Below, in pieces: positions 1 to 7,417 of a DNA stretch of 64,000 bases (position 1 is its first letter; the number at the start of each line of letters is the position of its first letter). A program made the translations under genes and the position numbers. The notes beneath the pieces were generated by a model, which was not told the DNA's origin, did not search any database, and saw nothing but the letters and a program-made list of their open reading frames with translations. The DNA comes from Pontibacter aydingkolensis (lineage in GTDB: Bacteria > Bacteroidota > Bacteroidia > Cytophagales > Hymenobacteraceae), in assembly GCF_019443125.1 (NCBI RefSeq), contig NZ_JAHYXK010000001.1:385608-449607 (forward strand), written 5' to 3'.

Positions 1-242
1 TTGGCTACAGTCTGCTCCAGATGCGCGAAAGCTTTTTCTTTGTTGCCGGCCAATGCCCAGGAGCAGGCGGCATTATAGTGGTCAGATGCTGTACCTTTAC
101 CAGCTTTAAGGGATTTATCATACATCTCGCCAGAGGCTTTGTACTCTTTTGCCTCATACTTGGCAAAAGCATCGGTTGTGGTTTGCGCTACAGCTGTTAA
201 GCTGAGGCAGGCAAGTAGAAAAAGTAATGCAGTTCTTTTCAT
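1..242 (-). CDS. Secreted TPR-like protein, N-terminal part only
   Basis: The reading frame starts with ATG at 242 on the minus strand and runs off the left edge of the window, leaving about 80 residues. The first 20 residues form a clear Sec signal peptide (MKRTALLFLLACLSLTAVAQ, probably cleaved after AVA). The mature part has the alternating Ala/Tyr/Lys pattern of tetratricopeptide helices (a FAKYEAKEY helix, then DHYNAACSWALAGNKEKAF), which is typical of periplasmic TPR proteins in Bacteroidota. Substrate and role cannot be told from this fragment. The gene is certain as a coding region; the TPR assignment is likely but not proven. Confidence 0.75.
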   Translation of the reverse strand, partial: MKRTALLFLLACLSLTAVAQTTTDAFAKYEAKEYKASGEMYDKSLKAGKGTASDHYNAACSWALAGNKEKAFAHLEQTVA

Positions 243-387
243 AGTTTCTTTAAGTGTAAAATGTCAGTATTGATGAGAGTCCTATACTTTATAGACAACT
301 CCTAATCTCATATTTAAACTTAAAACTAAATTTTTAGTTAATCAATAATTTGTTGCTATTATTCCACTGGAATATTTTTTCGGCCCC

Positions 388-419
388 ATGCAACCCTTTT
401 ACTAAAACCTGCATCTTAT
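388..419 (+). promoter_or_regulatory. Possible fourth ECF sigma promoter
   Basis: ATGCAACC at 388-395 is followed after exactly 18 nt by TCTTAT at 414-419. This resembles the TTGCAACC-N18-TCATAA sites upstream of the sigma gene and two lipoprotein genes between 5.7 and 9.8 kb, matching 7 of 8 positions in the -35 half and 4 of 6 in the -10 half. The spacing is the best argument. It points toward the short frame at 475. Weak, and could be chance. Confidence 0.3.
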
Positions 420-474
420 CTACAGAAAGCAGCAAAAAGCTGCTTTGCCACTACCAATCCTATCTAATAAAACT

Positions 475-591
475 ATGAAATGCCTGGTCCTGTTTCTGCT
501 CCTCTTCGGAGTGGGAACAGGGTTAAACCAGCCTTCTGCTTTCAATTTCCTTTCATCCCAATATTTTATACTTTCAGCTTTCAGTATATAG
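475..591 (+). CDS. Possible 38-residue secreted peptide
   Basis: An ATG at 475 opens a 38-codon frame that ends with TAG at 589-591. The start reads MKCLVLFLLLFGVGTG, a hydrophobic stretch like a signal peptide, followed by a short polar and aromatic tail. It lies 55 nt downstream of a possible ECF-type promoter. There is no homolog I recognise, and a frame this short can arise by chance. It may also be the remnant of a longer exported protein. Confidence 0.2.
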   Translation: MKCLVLFLLLFGVGTGLNQPSAFNFLSSQYFILSAFSI

Positions 592-740
592 CTTTTTATA
601 AAGCTTGGCTAGAAAGCGTGTTTGAGTTTAGATGCACTTATAAAAAGAGCAAAACATCTTTTTAGTACTGACCAACATCATATTTTCTAACTGTTTTACA
701 TGCCAATATTGTAATGCGTTTTAACATAAACCAATGCATT

Positions 741-1310
741 ATGAAAAAGGTATCACTAGCAGTATTAGTGGCGGCTGGAGCCGTATTGGCATCATGCAAC
801 CCAACAGATCAGCAGGCTGGAACAACCTCTGAGCTGCAACAGGAAGAAAGCTTTGCACCTGAGGCCTCAGCGAGCCAATCTGCAGTGCAGGACGATGAGT
901 CTCAGAAAAATGTGGTGCAGGTAGCTGCCAGCTCTCCCGACCATACCACTCTGGTAACCGCTGTATAAACGGCAGGCCTGGTAGATGTGCTAACCAACGC
1001 TGGTCCGTTTAAGGTATTTGCCCCAACTAACGCAGCTTTTGATGAGTTGCCAGCCGGCACGGTAGAAGGCTTGCTTAAAACTGAGAAAAGAAGCGACCTG
1101 CACGAAATACTTCAGTACCATGTGTATGTTGGCGTATTAAATATAGATAGCTTTGAAAATGGACAGAGCCTGGGCCAGGTAAACGGAGGCCGCGTAACGA
1201 TGGGCGTACAGGACGTAAAGGTAACTGTAAACGGAGCTAACATCTTAGCCTCCATCCCTACTTCTAATGGCGTTATCCATGTGGTAGACAAAGTGTTGCT
1301 ACCACAGTAA
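741..1310 (+). pseudogene. Fasciclin-domain lipoprotein broken by an in-frame TAA
   Basis: The ATG at 741 begins a lipoprotein signal (MKKVSLAVLVAAGAVLASC, lipid-attachment Cys in LASC), followed by an acidic, Ser/Gln-rich linker and then a fasciclin (FAS1) domain. The domain begins with SPDHTTLVTAV, is interrupted by TAA at 966-968, and resumes in the same frame with TAGLVDVLTNAG, FAPTNAAFDELP and NGVIHVVDKVLLPQ. FAS1 proteins mediate surface adhesion. Everything after the stop keeps perfect FAS1 character, so the lesion is recent, or is a sequencing error, or is suppressed. One base change from CAA (Gln) or AAA (Lys) would give it. The two halves would read as separate 75- and 107-residue frames if annotated automatically. 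Confidence 0.8.
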
Positions 1311-1372
1311 ACATATCCATACCAGCCTGAAGCCATCCCTATAGTTTAGGCATATGCAGGTTTGGGAAGCAT

Positions 1373-1418
1373 AAAGCAAAAGGCACCCATAGCCTAAACC
1401 ATGGGTGCCTTTTGCTTT
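1373..1418. terminator. Bidirectional rho-independent terminator
   Basis: A perfect 18-bp stem (1373-1390 with 1401-1418) surrounds a 10-nt loop. The ends are A/T-rich on both sides, so it can stop the fasciclin gene from the left and the uvrB-M28 transcript from the right. The two genes converge here. Confidence 0.9.
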
Positions 1419-1428
1419 TATATAGATC

Positions 1429-3099
1429 CTAATTTTTCATGTATGCATCTCTGGCTGCTTTAAATTCCGATCCGGTTTTCCATTTTGGCCATTCTTCTGA
1501 GTAAGCCAGGCGTCTTCCTACTTTAAACAAAAGTGCCAGGTCGTCCACGGCGCCTTCCAGCACAAGTCCTTCATGCATTTCGTCTGATGGCTTGTGGTAG
1601 TAGTCGGCAAAGTACTCATCCAGCTTTTGCTTTCCGTAGGCTTTTCCTTTCTCCGAGTGGTCTATACCCGGGCCAATAAACAAAGCCGGAACTCCGATTT
1701 TAGCAAAGTTAAAGTGGTCTGACCTGTAATATAAACCTGCTTCCGGATTAGCTTCCGGGGCAATGTAACGGTTAACCTTTTCAGCCTCTTCTGTAATCAG
1801 CTCTTCTAATTCAGATTGCCCTACACCATACAGCACGATATCCTTTGTTTTGCCGTAAAAATTCATCATATCCATGTTAAGATTCGCAACCGTTTTCTCT
1901 TTCGGGAAAATCGGGTTAGCAGCATAGTATGCCGAACCCCACAAGCCCTGCTCCTCAGCGGTTACAGCCAGAAACACAATGGTTCTGTCTGGGGGCGTTG
2001 GCATGCTTTTAAATACCCTGGCTAATTCAAGCAGCCCGGCCACACCTGTGGCATCATCTACTGCACCGTTGTAAATGCTGTCGCCGGTGGCATCTGCTTT
2101 GCCATAACCCAGGTGGTCCCAATGCGCTGTGTAGATTATGGTTTCGCTTGGACGTTTACTGCCCTGTATTTTAGCTATAAAGTTGTAGCTCTTATCGTAA
2201 GTAGCGGTAGTTTTAAGCGAAGTGCTTAAACTTAAACCCATTGGCTGTGGCTTGTTGTTTGGCTTAGATGCTTTTGCAGTTACAGCAGCATAGTCCATGC
2301 CAGCAGCTGAGAACAGCTTTTGTGCAGTAGCCTCAGTTACCCAACCTTCAATGGCGCACTTATAGGTATCTTTGCCACGCTCATCTAAATACAGCTTCGA
2401 GGTGTTCCAGTTGTTCTGCACCACTTCAAAACCGTAACCGGCAGGCTCAGTTCTGTGTATGATCAGGCAGCCTTTGGCACCTTGCCGGGCAGCTTCTTCA
2501 AACTTATAAGTCCAGCGGCCATAGTAAGTCATGGCGTTGCCTTTAAACGTATCGGGTGTCTTCTCATAAAAACCCGGGTCATTCACCATTATCAGCACTA
2601 TTTTGCCTTTTACATCAAGTCTGGCATAATCATTCCAGTTATACTCAGGGGCTACAATTCCAAAGCCGGCAAATACCAGTTCTTCATTGCTCAAATCTAT
2701 ACTTGGTTCGGTGCGGCGGGTCCACAATACATAATCTTCCCTGCCTTGCAGTACCAGCTCTTTATTTTTGCCTTTAACAGTCATTTGCTGCGCCGGAGTA
2801 GTTTTGATGTCTACCATAGGCACTTCCTGCAAATAGCTGTTACCATTACCGGGCTCAACGCCCAGTGCTTTAAACTCCTGCTCCAGGTACTCCAGCGTTT
2901 TCTTTTCCCCGCTAGTAAAAGGCTTACGTCCTTCCAAATCATCAGAAGCCAGCGCAGTCAGGTATTTGCCGTAACTTTCTGTAGAGAGTGTGGCAATATT
3001 TTCTGCTTCAGTAGCAGCTGTTTCTGTAGATGTAGAGCTGCAGGCTGCAAACACTCCCATCATAACAGGAAAGAATAAGGATACTATTTTCTTTTTCAT
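1429..3099 (-). CDS. M28-family zinc aminopeptidase lipoprotein with PA domain
   Basis: This 556-residue exported lipoprotein (lipobox VFAAC, Cys20) should sit in the cell envelope and remove N-terminal amino acids from peptides. Residues about 100-260 resemble a protease-associated (PA) domain. The M28 zinc site is complete: His326 and Asp328 in TAHWDHLGYG, Asp348 in NGAVDDATG, the catalytic Glu382/383 in AEEQG, Asp410 in NLNMDMMN, and a late His in YRSDHFNF. The start is 37 nt after the uvrB stop on the same strand, so both are probably read together. The shared terminator lies just downstream. The family is certain; substrate preference is not visible. Confidence 0.93.
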   Translation of the reverse strand: MKKKIVSLFFPVMMGVFAACSSTSTETAATEAENIATLSTESYGKYLTALASDDLEGRKPFTSGEKKTLEYLEQEFKALGVEPGNGNSYLQEVPMVDIKTTPAQQMTVKGKNKELVLQGREDYVLWTRRTEPSIDLSNEELVFAGFGIVAPEYNWNDYARLDVKGKIVLIMVNDPGFYEKTPDTFKGNAMTYYGRWTYKFEEAARQGAKGCLIIHRTEPAGYGFEVVQNNWNTSKLYLDERGKDTYKCAIEGWVTEATAQKLFSAAGMDYAAVTAKASKPNNKPQPMGLSLSTSLKTTATYDKSYNFIAKIQGSKRPSETIIYTAHWDHLGYGKADATGDSIYNGAVDDATGVAGLLELARVFKSMPTPPDRTIVFLAVTAEEQGLWGSAYYAANPIFPKEKTVANLNMDMMNFYGKTKDIVLYGVGQSELEELITEEAEKVNRYIAPEANPEAGLYYRSDHFNFAKIGVPALFIGPGIDHSEKGKAYGKQKLDEYFADYYHKPSDEMHEGLVLEGAVDDLALLFKVGRRLAYSEEWPKWKTGSEFKAARDAYMKN

Positions 3100-3136
3100 A
3101 TCGATTTCTTTAAAATACGCTTTGCATGGCTATACT

Positions 3137-5164
3137 TTAATCACGCTTGCTCTTAAGCAACTGTCGTAACTCTGCCAGTTCGTCTCTGTACTTTGCTGCC
3201 TGCAGAAAGTCCAGGTCTTTGGCGGCTGTCTCCATTTGCTTCTCCGTTTTCTTGATCAGCTTTTCTAACTCTTCCCGCTTCATGGTTTGTATGATCGGTT
3301 CGGCAGCGATGGACACCTCCTGAGGTCCGGCGTACATCTTCACCTCTTTCTTCTTGGAGTCGGCCACAGAAGTTTGCTCATGAATCTCTTCGCTTGTTTT
3401 AAGTATGGTGCGTGGTGTAATGCCATGTTCTTCGTTATAGGCCATCTGGGTAGCACGGCGGCGGTTTGTTTCATCAATGGCACGTTGCATCGATCCTGTC
3501 ATCCGGTCTGCGTACATAATCACCTTGCCTTTTTCGTTACGGGCAGCACGCCCCATGGTCTGGATAAGGGAGCGCTGATCGCGCAGGAAGCCTTCTTTGT
3601 CCGCATCAAGTATGGCCACCAGGCTGACTTCCGGCAGGTCGAGGCCTTCGCGCAGCAGGTTTACTCCTACCAGCACATCTATCTCACCTAGGCGCAGTTC
3701 ACGCAGAATTTCTACACGGTCCAGGGTCTTTACTTCGGAGTGCAGGTATTTTGTTTTAATGTTAAGGCGTTCCAGGTACTTGGTAAGCTCTTCGGACATG
3801 CGCTTGGTAAGTGTGGTTACCAGCACGCGTGCTCCTTCTTTTACCCTTTCATCAATCTCATCGAGCAGGTCGTCTACCTGGTTTGTGCTTGGGCGTACTT
3901 CAATTACCGGATCGAGTAATCCGGTTGGCCTGATGATCTGTTCTACAATAACACCTTCGGATTTTTGTATCTCATAATCCCCGGGAGTAGCGCTTACAAA
4001 AACCACCTGGTGCATCATGCTCTCAAACTCATTAAACGTAAGTGGACGGTTATCCATGGCAGCAGGCAAACGGAAGCCATACTCTACCAGCGCCACTTTA
4101 CGTGATCTGTCGCCACCCCACATGGCACGCACCTGCGGTATGGTAACGTGGCTCTCGTCAATCACCATCAGGAAATCATCCGGAAAGTAATCGAGCAAAC
4201 AGAAAGGTCGCGATCCTGGAGAACGCCGATCGAAGTAGCGGGAGTAGTTCTCGATACCGGAACAGTAGCCCAACTCACGTATCATCTCTAAGTCAAACTC
4301 GGTACGCTCTTTTATGCGCTTTGCCTCTACCGGCCTGTCTTCTTTTAAGAAATAATCGTGCTGTGCCACCATGTCATACTGAATCTCCGATATGGCTTGC
4401 TGCAGCGTGTCTTTTCCTGTTACGAAAAGGTTAGCCGGGTAAAGTGTGATAGCCTTCTCATCAGAAAGCTTTTTGCCCGAAGCTGGATCGATGCGGTGTA
4501 TCTGCTCTAACTCATCGCCGAAAAAGTATAAACGGTAAGCAAAATCGGCGTAGGCAGGATAGATATCCACAGTATCGCCTTTTACCCGGAATGTTCCACG
4601 TGTGAACTCTGCTTCGGTGCGGCTGTAAAGTATTTGCACAAACGTATAAAGCAGGTTGTTGCGGCTGTAACGCTGCCCCGGGGCTAAGTGTAAAATATTT
4701 TTACCGAACTCTTCCGGGTTGCCGATACCATAGATACAAGACACCGATGCTACCACTACTATATCGCGACGGCCTGAGAGCAATGCAGAGGTAGTGTGCA
4801 AACGCAACTTCTCGATCTCCTCATTGATTTGCAAATCCTTCTCTATAAACACATCCGATGAGGCGATGTAGGCCTCCGGCTGGTAGTAGTCGTAGTAAGA
4901 GATAAAATATTCTACAGCGTTTTCAGGGAAGAACTGCTTAAACTCACCGTAAAGCTGTGCGGCCAGCGTTTTATTATGGCACAGTACCAGTGTGGGCTTA
5001 CCCGTGTTTTTGATAACATTGGCCATAGTAAAGGTTTTACCAGTACCGGTTGCACCCAGCAATACCTGCACCGGCTCGCCCTTATTTATACCTTCGGTAA
5101 GCTGCGCAATGGCTTTAGGCTGGTCGCCGGTAGGCTGAAACTCTGATGTCAGTTTAAAATCCAT
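3137..5164 (-). CDS. uvrB: UvrABC excinuclease subunit B
   Basis: At 675 residues this is full-length UvrB, the helicase-like subunit that verifies DNA damage with UvrA and recruits UvrC for nucleotide excision repair. Visible motifs are Walker A GATGTGKT near residue 40, the beta-hairpin segment YYDYYQPEAYI near residue 95, the DESH helicase box followed by VTIPQVRAMW, the motif VI region GRAARN, and a C-terminal UVR domain (REELEKLIKKTEKQM onward) that binds UvrC. The stop codon overlaps a TATACTT heptamer at 3131-3137. Confidence 0.98.
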   Translation of the reverse strand: MDFKLTSEFQPTGDQPKAIAQLTEGINKGEPVQVLLGATGTGKTFTMANVIKNTGKPTLVLCHNKTLAAQLYGEFKQFFPENAVEYFISYYDYYQPEAYIASSDVFIEKDLQINEEIEKLRLHTTSALLSGRRDIVVVASVSCIYGIGNPEEFGKNILHLAPGQRYSRNNLLYTFVQILYSRTEAEFTRGTFRVKGDTVDIYPAYADFAYRLYFFGDELEQIHRIDPASGKKLSDEKAITLYPANLFVTGKDTLQQAISEIQYDMVAQHDYFLKEDRPVEAKRIKERTEFDLEMIRELGYCSGIENYSRYFDRRSPGSRPFCLLDYFPDDFLMVIDESHVTIPQVRAMWGGDRSRKVALVEYGFRLPAAMDNRPLTFNEFESMMHQVVFVSATPGDYEIQKSEGVIVEQIIRPTGLLDPVIEVRPSTNQVDDLLDEIDERVKEGARVLVTTLTKRMSEELTKYLERLNIKTKYLHSEVKTLDRVEILRELRLGEIDVLVGVNLLREGLDLPEVSLVAILDADKEGFLRDQRSLIQTMGRAARNEKGKVIMYADRMTGSMQRAIDETNRRRATQMAYNEEHGITPRTILKTSEEIHEQTSVADSKKKEVKMYAGPQEVSIAAEPIIQTMKREELEKLIKKTEKQMETAAKDLDFLQAAKYRDELAELRQLLKSKRD

Positions 5165-5278
5165 TCTATTGTTTTACGGAATAGTAAAGATAAACTATAA
5201 CAGCTAAACATACTCGCAAATTGCTAACAGTTATAGTAATTGCTTGTTACGCAATTGCCGGTAAGTATGGCTATGCAC

Positions 5279-5312
5279 AAAAAAAGAAGCCTGCCGAAAA
5301 TCGGCAGGCTTC
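5279..5312 (-). terminator. Rho-independent terminator after the small lipoprotein
   Basis: A 12-bp stem (5286-5297 with 5301-5312) with a 3-nt loop is followed on the minus strand by seven T residues (5279-5285). It lies 55 nt past the stop of the lipoprotein gene at 5367-5735. Confidence 0.9.
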
Positions 5313-5366
5313 ACGGTAGTAAATGTGCAGAAAACTATATGTCTAACTTATTTTTCCCTGCTGCCA

Positions 5367-5735
5367 CTACCGGGGCAGTATCTGATCGCTGCTGCAAATG
5401 TTTGTGATAGTTGCAGCCTCGTATACGGTATAAACAGCAGGGCAAATATTACCCTCTGCTTTTTCTATCTGGCAGGTAAAAGTGGCACCAACCTGCTTTA
5501 AATTATCTGGCAGATTATTGACAGTTACATATTTGTAAAGATTTGGAGTGCCGCAGAAACCTGCGCTTTGTGATGCATCAGCCTTTGTTAGTTCAAGTAC
5601 AACCCCATCACTACACGGGTCGGCCACATCAACTACACGTGCGTTCAGGCATGGCGTAACCTCATCTTCGGTTGAACAACCAGCAAAAACTACACCAAGT
5701 AAAAGGCAATTAAAAACAAGCAGCAGGTTCTTCAT
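5367..5735 (-). CDS. Small cysteine-rich lipoprotein, ECF-regulon member
   Basis: This is a 122-residue lipoprotein (lipobox VFAGC, Cys20) of unknown function. The mature part is short, beta-rich in character and contains six more Cys. It shares a pattern with the next gene (5942-6313): an early C..ARVV, a C.DG.V.EL strand, a VT.NNLP motif, and a Cys-containing end (NIC). Its own promoter (5785-5816) matches the ECF sigma promoters upstream, and terminators bound it on both sides, so it is a single-gene transcript under ECF control. No domain family was recognised. Disulphide-stabilised envelope protein is the safest description. Confidence 0.8.
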   Translation of the reverse strand: MKNLLLVFNCLLLGVVFAGCSTEDEVTPCLNARVVDVADPCSDGVVLELTKADASQSAGFCGTPNLYKYVTVNNLPDNLKQVGATFTCQIEKAEGNICPAVYTVYEAATITNICSSDQILPR

Positions 5736-5784
5736 GGCAACTAATTTATACTTTCAGGAACAGTACTTTCCAGTGTCCTTTAAT

Positions 5785-5816
5785 TTATGACCCCAAGCTT
5801 TGCAATAGGGTTGCAA
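5785..5816 (-). promoter_or_regulatory. ECF sigma promoter of the 122-residue lipoprotein
   Basis: On the minus strand TTGCAACC (5816-5809) is followed after 18 nt by TCATAA (5790-5785). The same elements with the same spacing precede the ECF sigma gene and the 141-residue lipoprotein gene. The -10 half lies 49 nt before the start codon. Confidence 0.65.
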
Positions 5817-5853
5817 GATGCATCATAAATATTTAGAATTTCATATAAAAGAA

Positions 5854-5881
5854 AAAAACCTGCGGAAAACGGCAGGTTTTT
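5854..5881 (-). terminator. Rho-independent terminator after the 123-residue lipoprotein
   Basis: AAAAACCTGC (5854-5863) pairs with GCAGGTTTTT (5872-5881) around an 8-nt loop, with an A/T tail on both sides. It ends the lipoprotein operon that reaches 5942 and separates it from the independently promoted gene at 5367-5735. Confidence 0.8.
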
Positions 5882-5941
5882 AAGAGTATTCGTTTACTAA
5901 TTAAAATCAACACATATCATCTTATGCAGAAATTTACACTG

Positions 5942-6313
5942 TCAGTATTTCCCTGGACTTTCGCACACAGTTACTACCTTAACGGGCGTGTATATTACAG
6001 CTGTGGCTAAACACCTGGGGCTACTTTCATTGTTTATCTCCAGAGATACCTTAAGTTTTAAGCCAGGTTGCTGGTATGCCTGTGGCAGATTGTCGGTTGT
6101 AACAAAACCTCCCTGCAGCTGCCCGGCAAAGCCCCCGCCAGTTGCGCCTGTACTATTGCTTTCATCAAGCTTTAGTATGTACCAACCGCTGTCGCAGTCT
6201 ATTCCCACAACCTCTGCACGCATGCATGCCGGCTCCGGGTCGGCCTCTGTGCAGCTTATTACGAGCACCGACAGAGCCAGGTAAAGTAATACGATGCACA
6301 GAATACTCTTCAT
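5942..6313 (-). CDS. Small cysteine-containing lipoprotein, paralog of the neighbouring gene
   Basis: This 123-residue protein begins with a hydrophobic signal and a plausible lipobox (VLVISC, Cys21). Its mature part parallels the 122-residue lipoprotein downstream: CMRAEVVGIDCDSGWYILKL, then VTTDNLP, then a C-terminal Cys pair around a VIYTPVKVVTVC strand. Gly-rich GATGGGF is unique to this copy. It lies 102 nt after the next gene in the minus-strand series and probably belongs to the operon starting at 7322. Function unknown. Confidence 0.8.
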   Translation of the reverse strand: MKSILCIVLLYLALSVLVISCTEADPEPACMRAEVVGIDCDSGWYILKLDESNSTGATGGGFAGQLQGGFVTTDNLPQAYQQPGLKLKVSLEINNESSPRCLATAVIYTPVKVVTVCESPGKY

Positions 6314-6415
6314 AGTTTAAGTTGTACTAATGGTTCTCTTAATAGCAGCAGGCTATTTATTCTTGTACGAATTCACAGCTTTCCACTGATACATCATCTG
6401 TTAAACAGATACGAA

Positions 6416-6868
6416 TTATTTAAACAAATAGTAAGTATCAGTAAAAACTGCTGCAGGATCCCGGCCGGTAAACACGCTTTGCACCACAATCCTTCTTGCT
6501 TTTAACTCCAGCACTTCAAACCGCTCTGTTCGGCTTGTATTGCTTAGCAGTATAACCCCATTGGCTTCATAACTAGCTTTATAAGCATCATGTATAGCAT
6601 TTTCCACCGATGGCCCTGATCGCAATAAGAAGGCGCTATCAGCCCGAAACTCAAAATACTCCTGCGGATGACCTGTAACTGTATTCTCGCTACAGGTATT
6701 ATCGCGGCAAAGTTTGTTGTTAACTTTCTCAACTGCCCACCGGCCTTGCACTGCAGTTTTGACACTCTCAGCATCAAAAGCAGGTGCAAGTTCCTCTACA
6801 TCAAAACAACCGGCAAGCAAAACCAGGGCTAAAAAACCCATATAAACTACATACGTAGCCTTTTTCAT
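6416..6868 (-). CDS. Lipocalin-like small lipoprotein
   Basis: A 150-residue lipoprotein (lipobox LLAGC, Cys21). The mature protein begins after an acidic linker with AVQGRWAVEKV, and continues with EYFEFRADSAFLLRS and later strands. This is the common layout of the small lipocalin-like barrels that Bacteroidota place in their envelope (a W near the first strand, then an F.F..D turn). It starts 28 nt after the stop of the 141-residue lipoprotein, so the two are almost certainly cotranscribed. The ligand is unknown, and the lipocalin assignment rests on pattern only. Confidence 0.75.
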   Translation of the reverse strand: MKKATYVVYMGFLALVLLAGCFDVEELAPAFDAESVKTAVQGRWAVEKVNNKLCRDNTCSENTVTGHPQEYFEFRADSAFLLRSGPSVENAIHDAYKASYEANGVILLSNTSRTERFEVLELKARRIVVQSVFTGRDPAAVFTDTYYLFK

Positions 6869-6896
6869 AGCTCAGATAAGGGGCGCAAAATGGTAA

Positions 6897-7322
6897 TCAT
6901 TTATTCGACACAGTATTAATACAAGTAACTGCAACTGCCTGTGCTGCTGGCACTGCGGCCTTACAGGTTACTATATCTTTATACTTGTCGTCTTTTTCAA
7001 CAGCTTTATAGCCTATTGTATACTTTTGTCCGTTTACCAGCTCATTCTGGCCAGTAAGATTGTGCCAGGGCTGCAGGTAGCTGCCATCAGCAGTCTTAAG
7101 CCATACATTACCGAAGGCTCCGTAACCACACATAATAGTTTCTGCGGTTACTTCCTGGGTACATTCAGTCTCCGGCACCCAACACCCTTCTATCATGTCT
7201 TCTTTCTCGCAACCCGACATAAATACAGATAAGAAAAGAAGAGCCAACAGCACATACCACCCGGATAGGTTTGATTTCGCGACTGCCACCAAAGGGGCGT
7301 ACTTACCAGGTATTATCTTCAT
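6897..7322 (-). CDS. Cysteine-rich lipoprotein, first gene of the ECF lipoprotein operon
   Basis: This 141-residue protein has an unusually long N-terminal region before its lipobox (FMSGC, Cys38). The mature part contains several Cys (GCWVPETECTQ, then IMCGYGAFGNVWL), a DGSYLQPWHNL segment and a C-terminal KDIVTCKAAVPAAQAVAVTC pair. The size, Cys spacing and C-terminal strand resemble the other two small lipoproteins downstream, suggesting a local family. A site matching the ECF promoters lies 43 nt upstream. The ATG used is the only one that keeps a signal peptide with positive charges. Function unknown. Confidence 0.78.
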   Translation of the reverse strand: MKIIPGKYAPLVAVAKSNLSGWYVLLALLFLSVFMSGCEKEDMIEGCWVPETECTQEVTAETIMCGYGAFGNVWLKTADGSYLQPWHNLTGQNELVNGQKYTIGYKAVEKDDKYKDIVTCKAAVPAAQAVAVTCINTVSNK

Positions 7323-7364
7323 AGTTTTATGGATTAGTATGTACTGCTGTTGCTTTCTACAATT

Positions 7365-7396
7365 TCATGACCCGCCTATACTACAAATGGTTGCAA
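7365..7396 (-). promoter_or_regulatory. ECF sigma promoter of the lipoprotein operon
   Basis: Minus-strand TTGCAACC (7396-7389) and TCATGA (7370-7365) are separated by 18 nt. The site sits wholly inside the 95-nt gap between the beta-barrel gene and the lipoprotein gene starting at 7322, where a promoter would be needed. Confidence 0.65.
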
Positions 7397-7417
7397 GGCA
7401 TTTGGGAAAAACCAAAA

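Larger units (their letters stand above)
243..740. other. Intergenic region with no conserved gene
   Basis: This stretch separates the truncated TPR gene from the fasciclin gene, which point away from each other. It is AT-rich and holds two copies of the TATACTT heptamer (283-289 and 567-573), an ECF-like bipartite site (388-419) and a 38-codon reading frame (475-591), listed separately. The longer frame at 480-665 has no recognisable features and is probably chance. Confidence 0.5.

Noticed and set aside
480..665. 61-codon plus-strand frame
   Set aside because: No domain, no signal peptide of its own, and a more plausible (though weak) short frame overlaps it.
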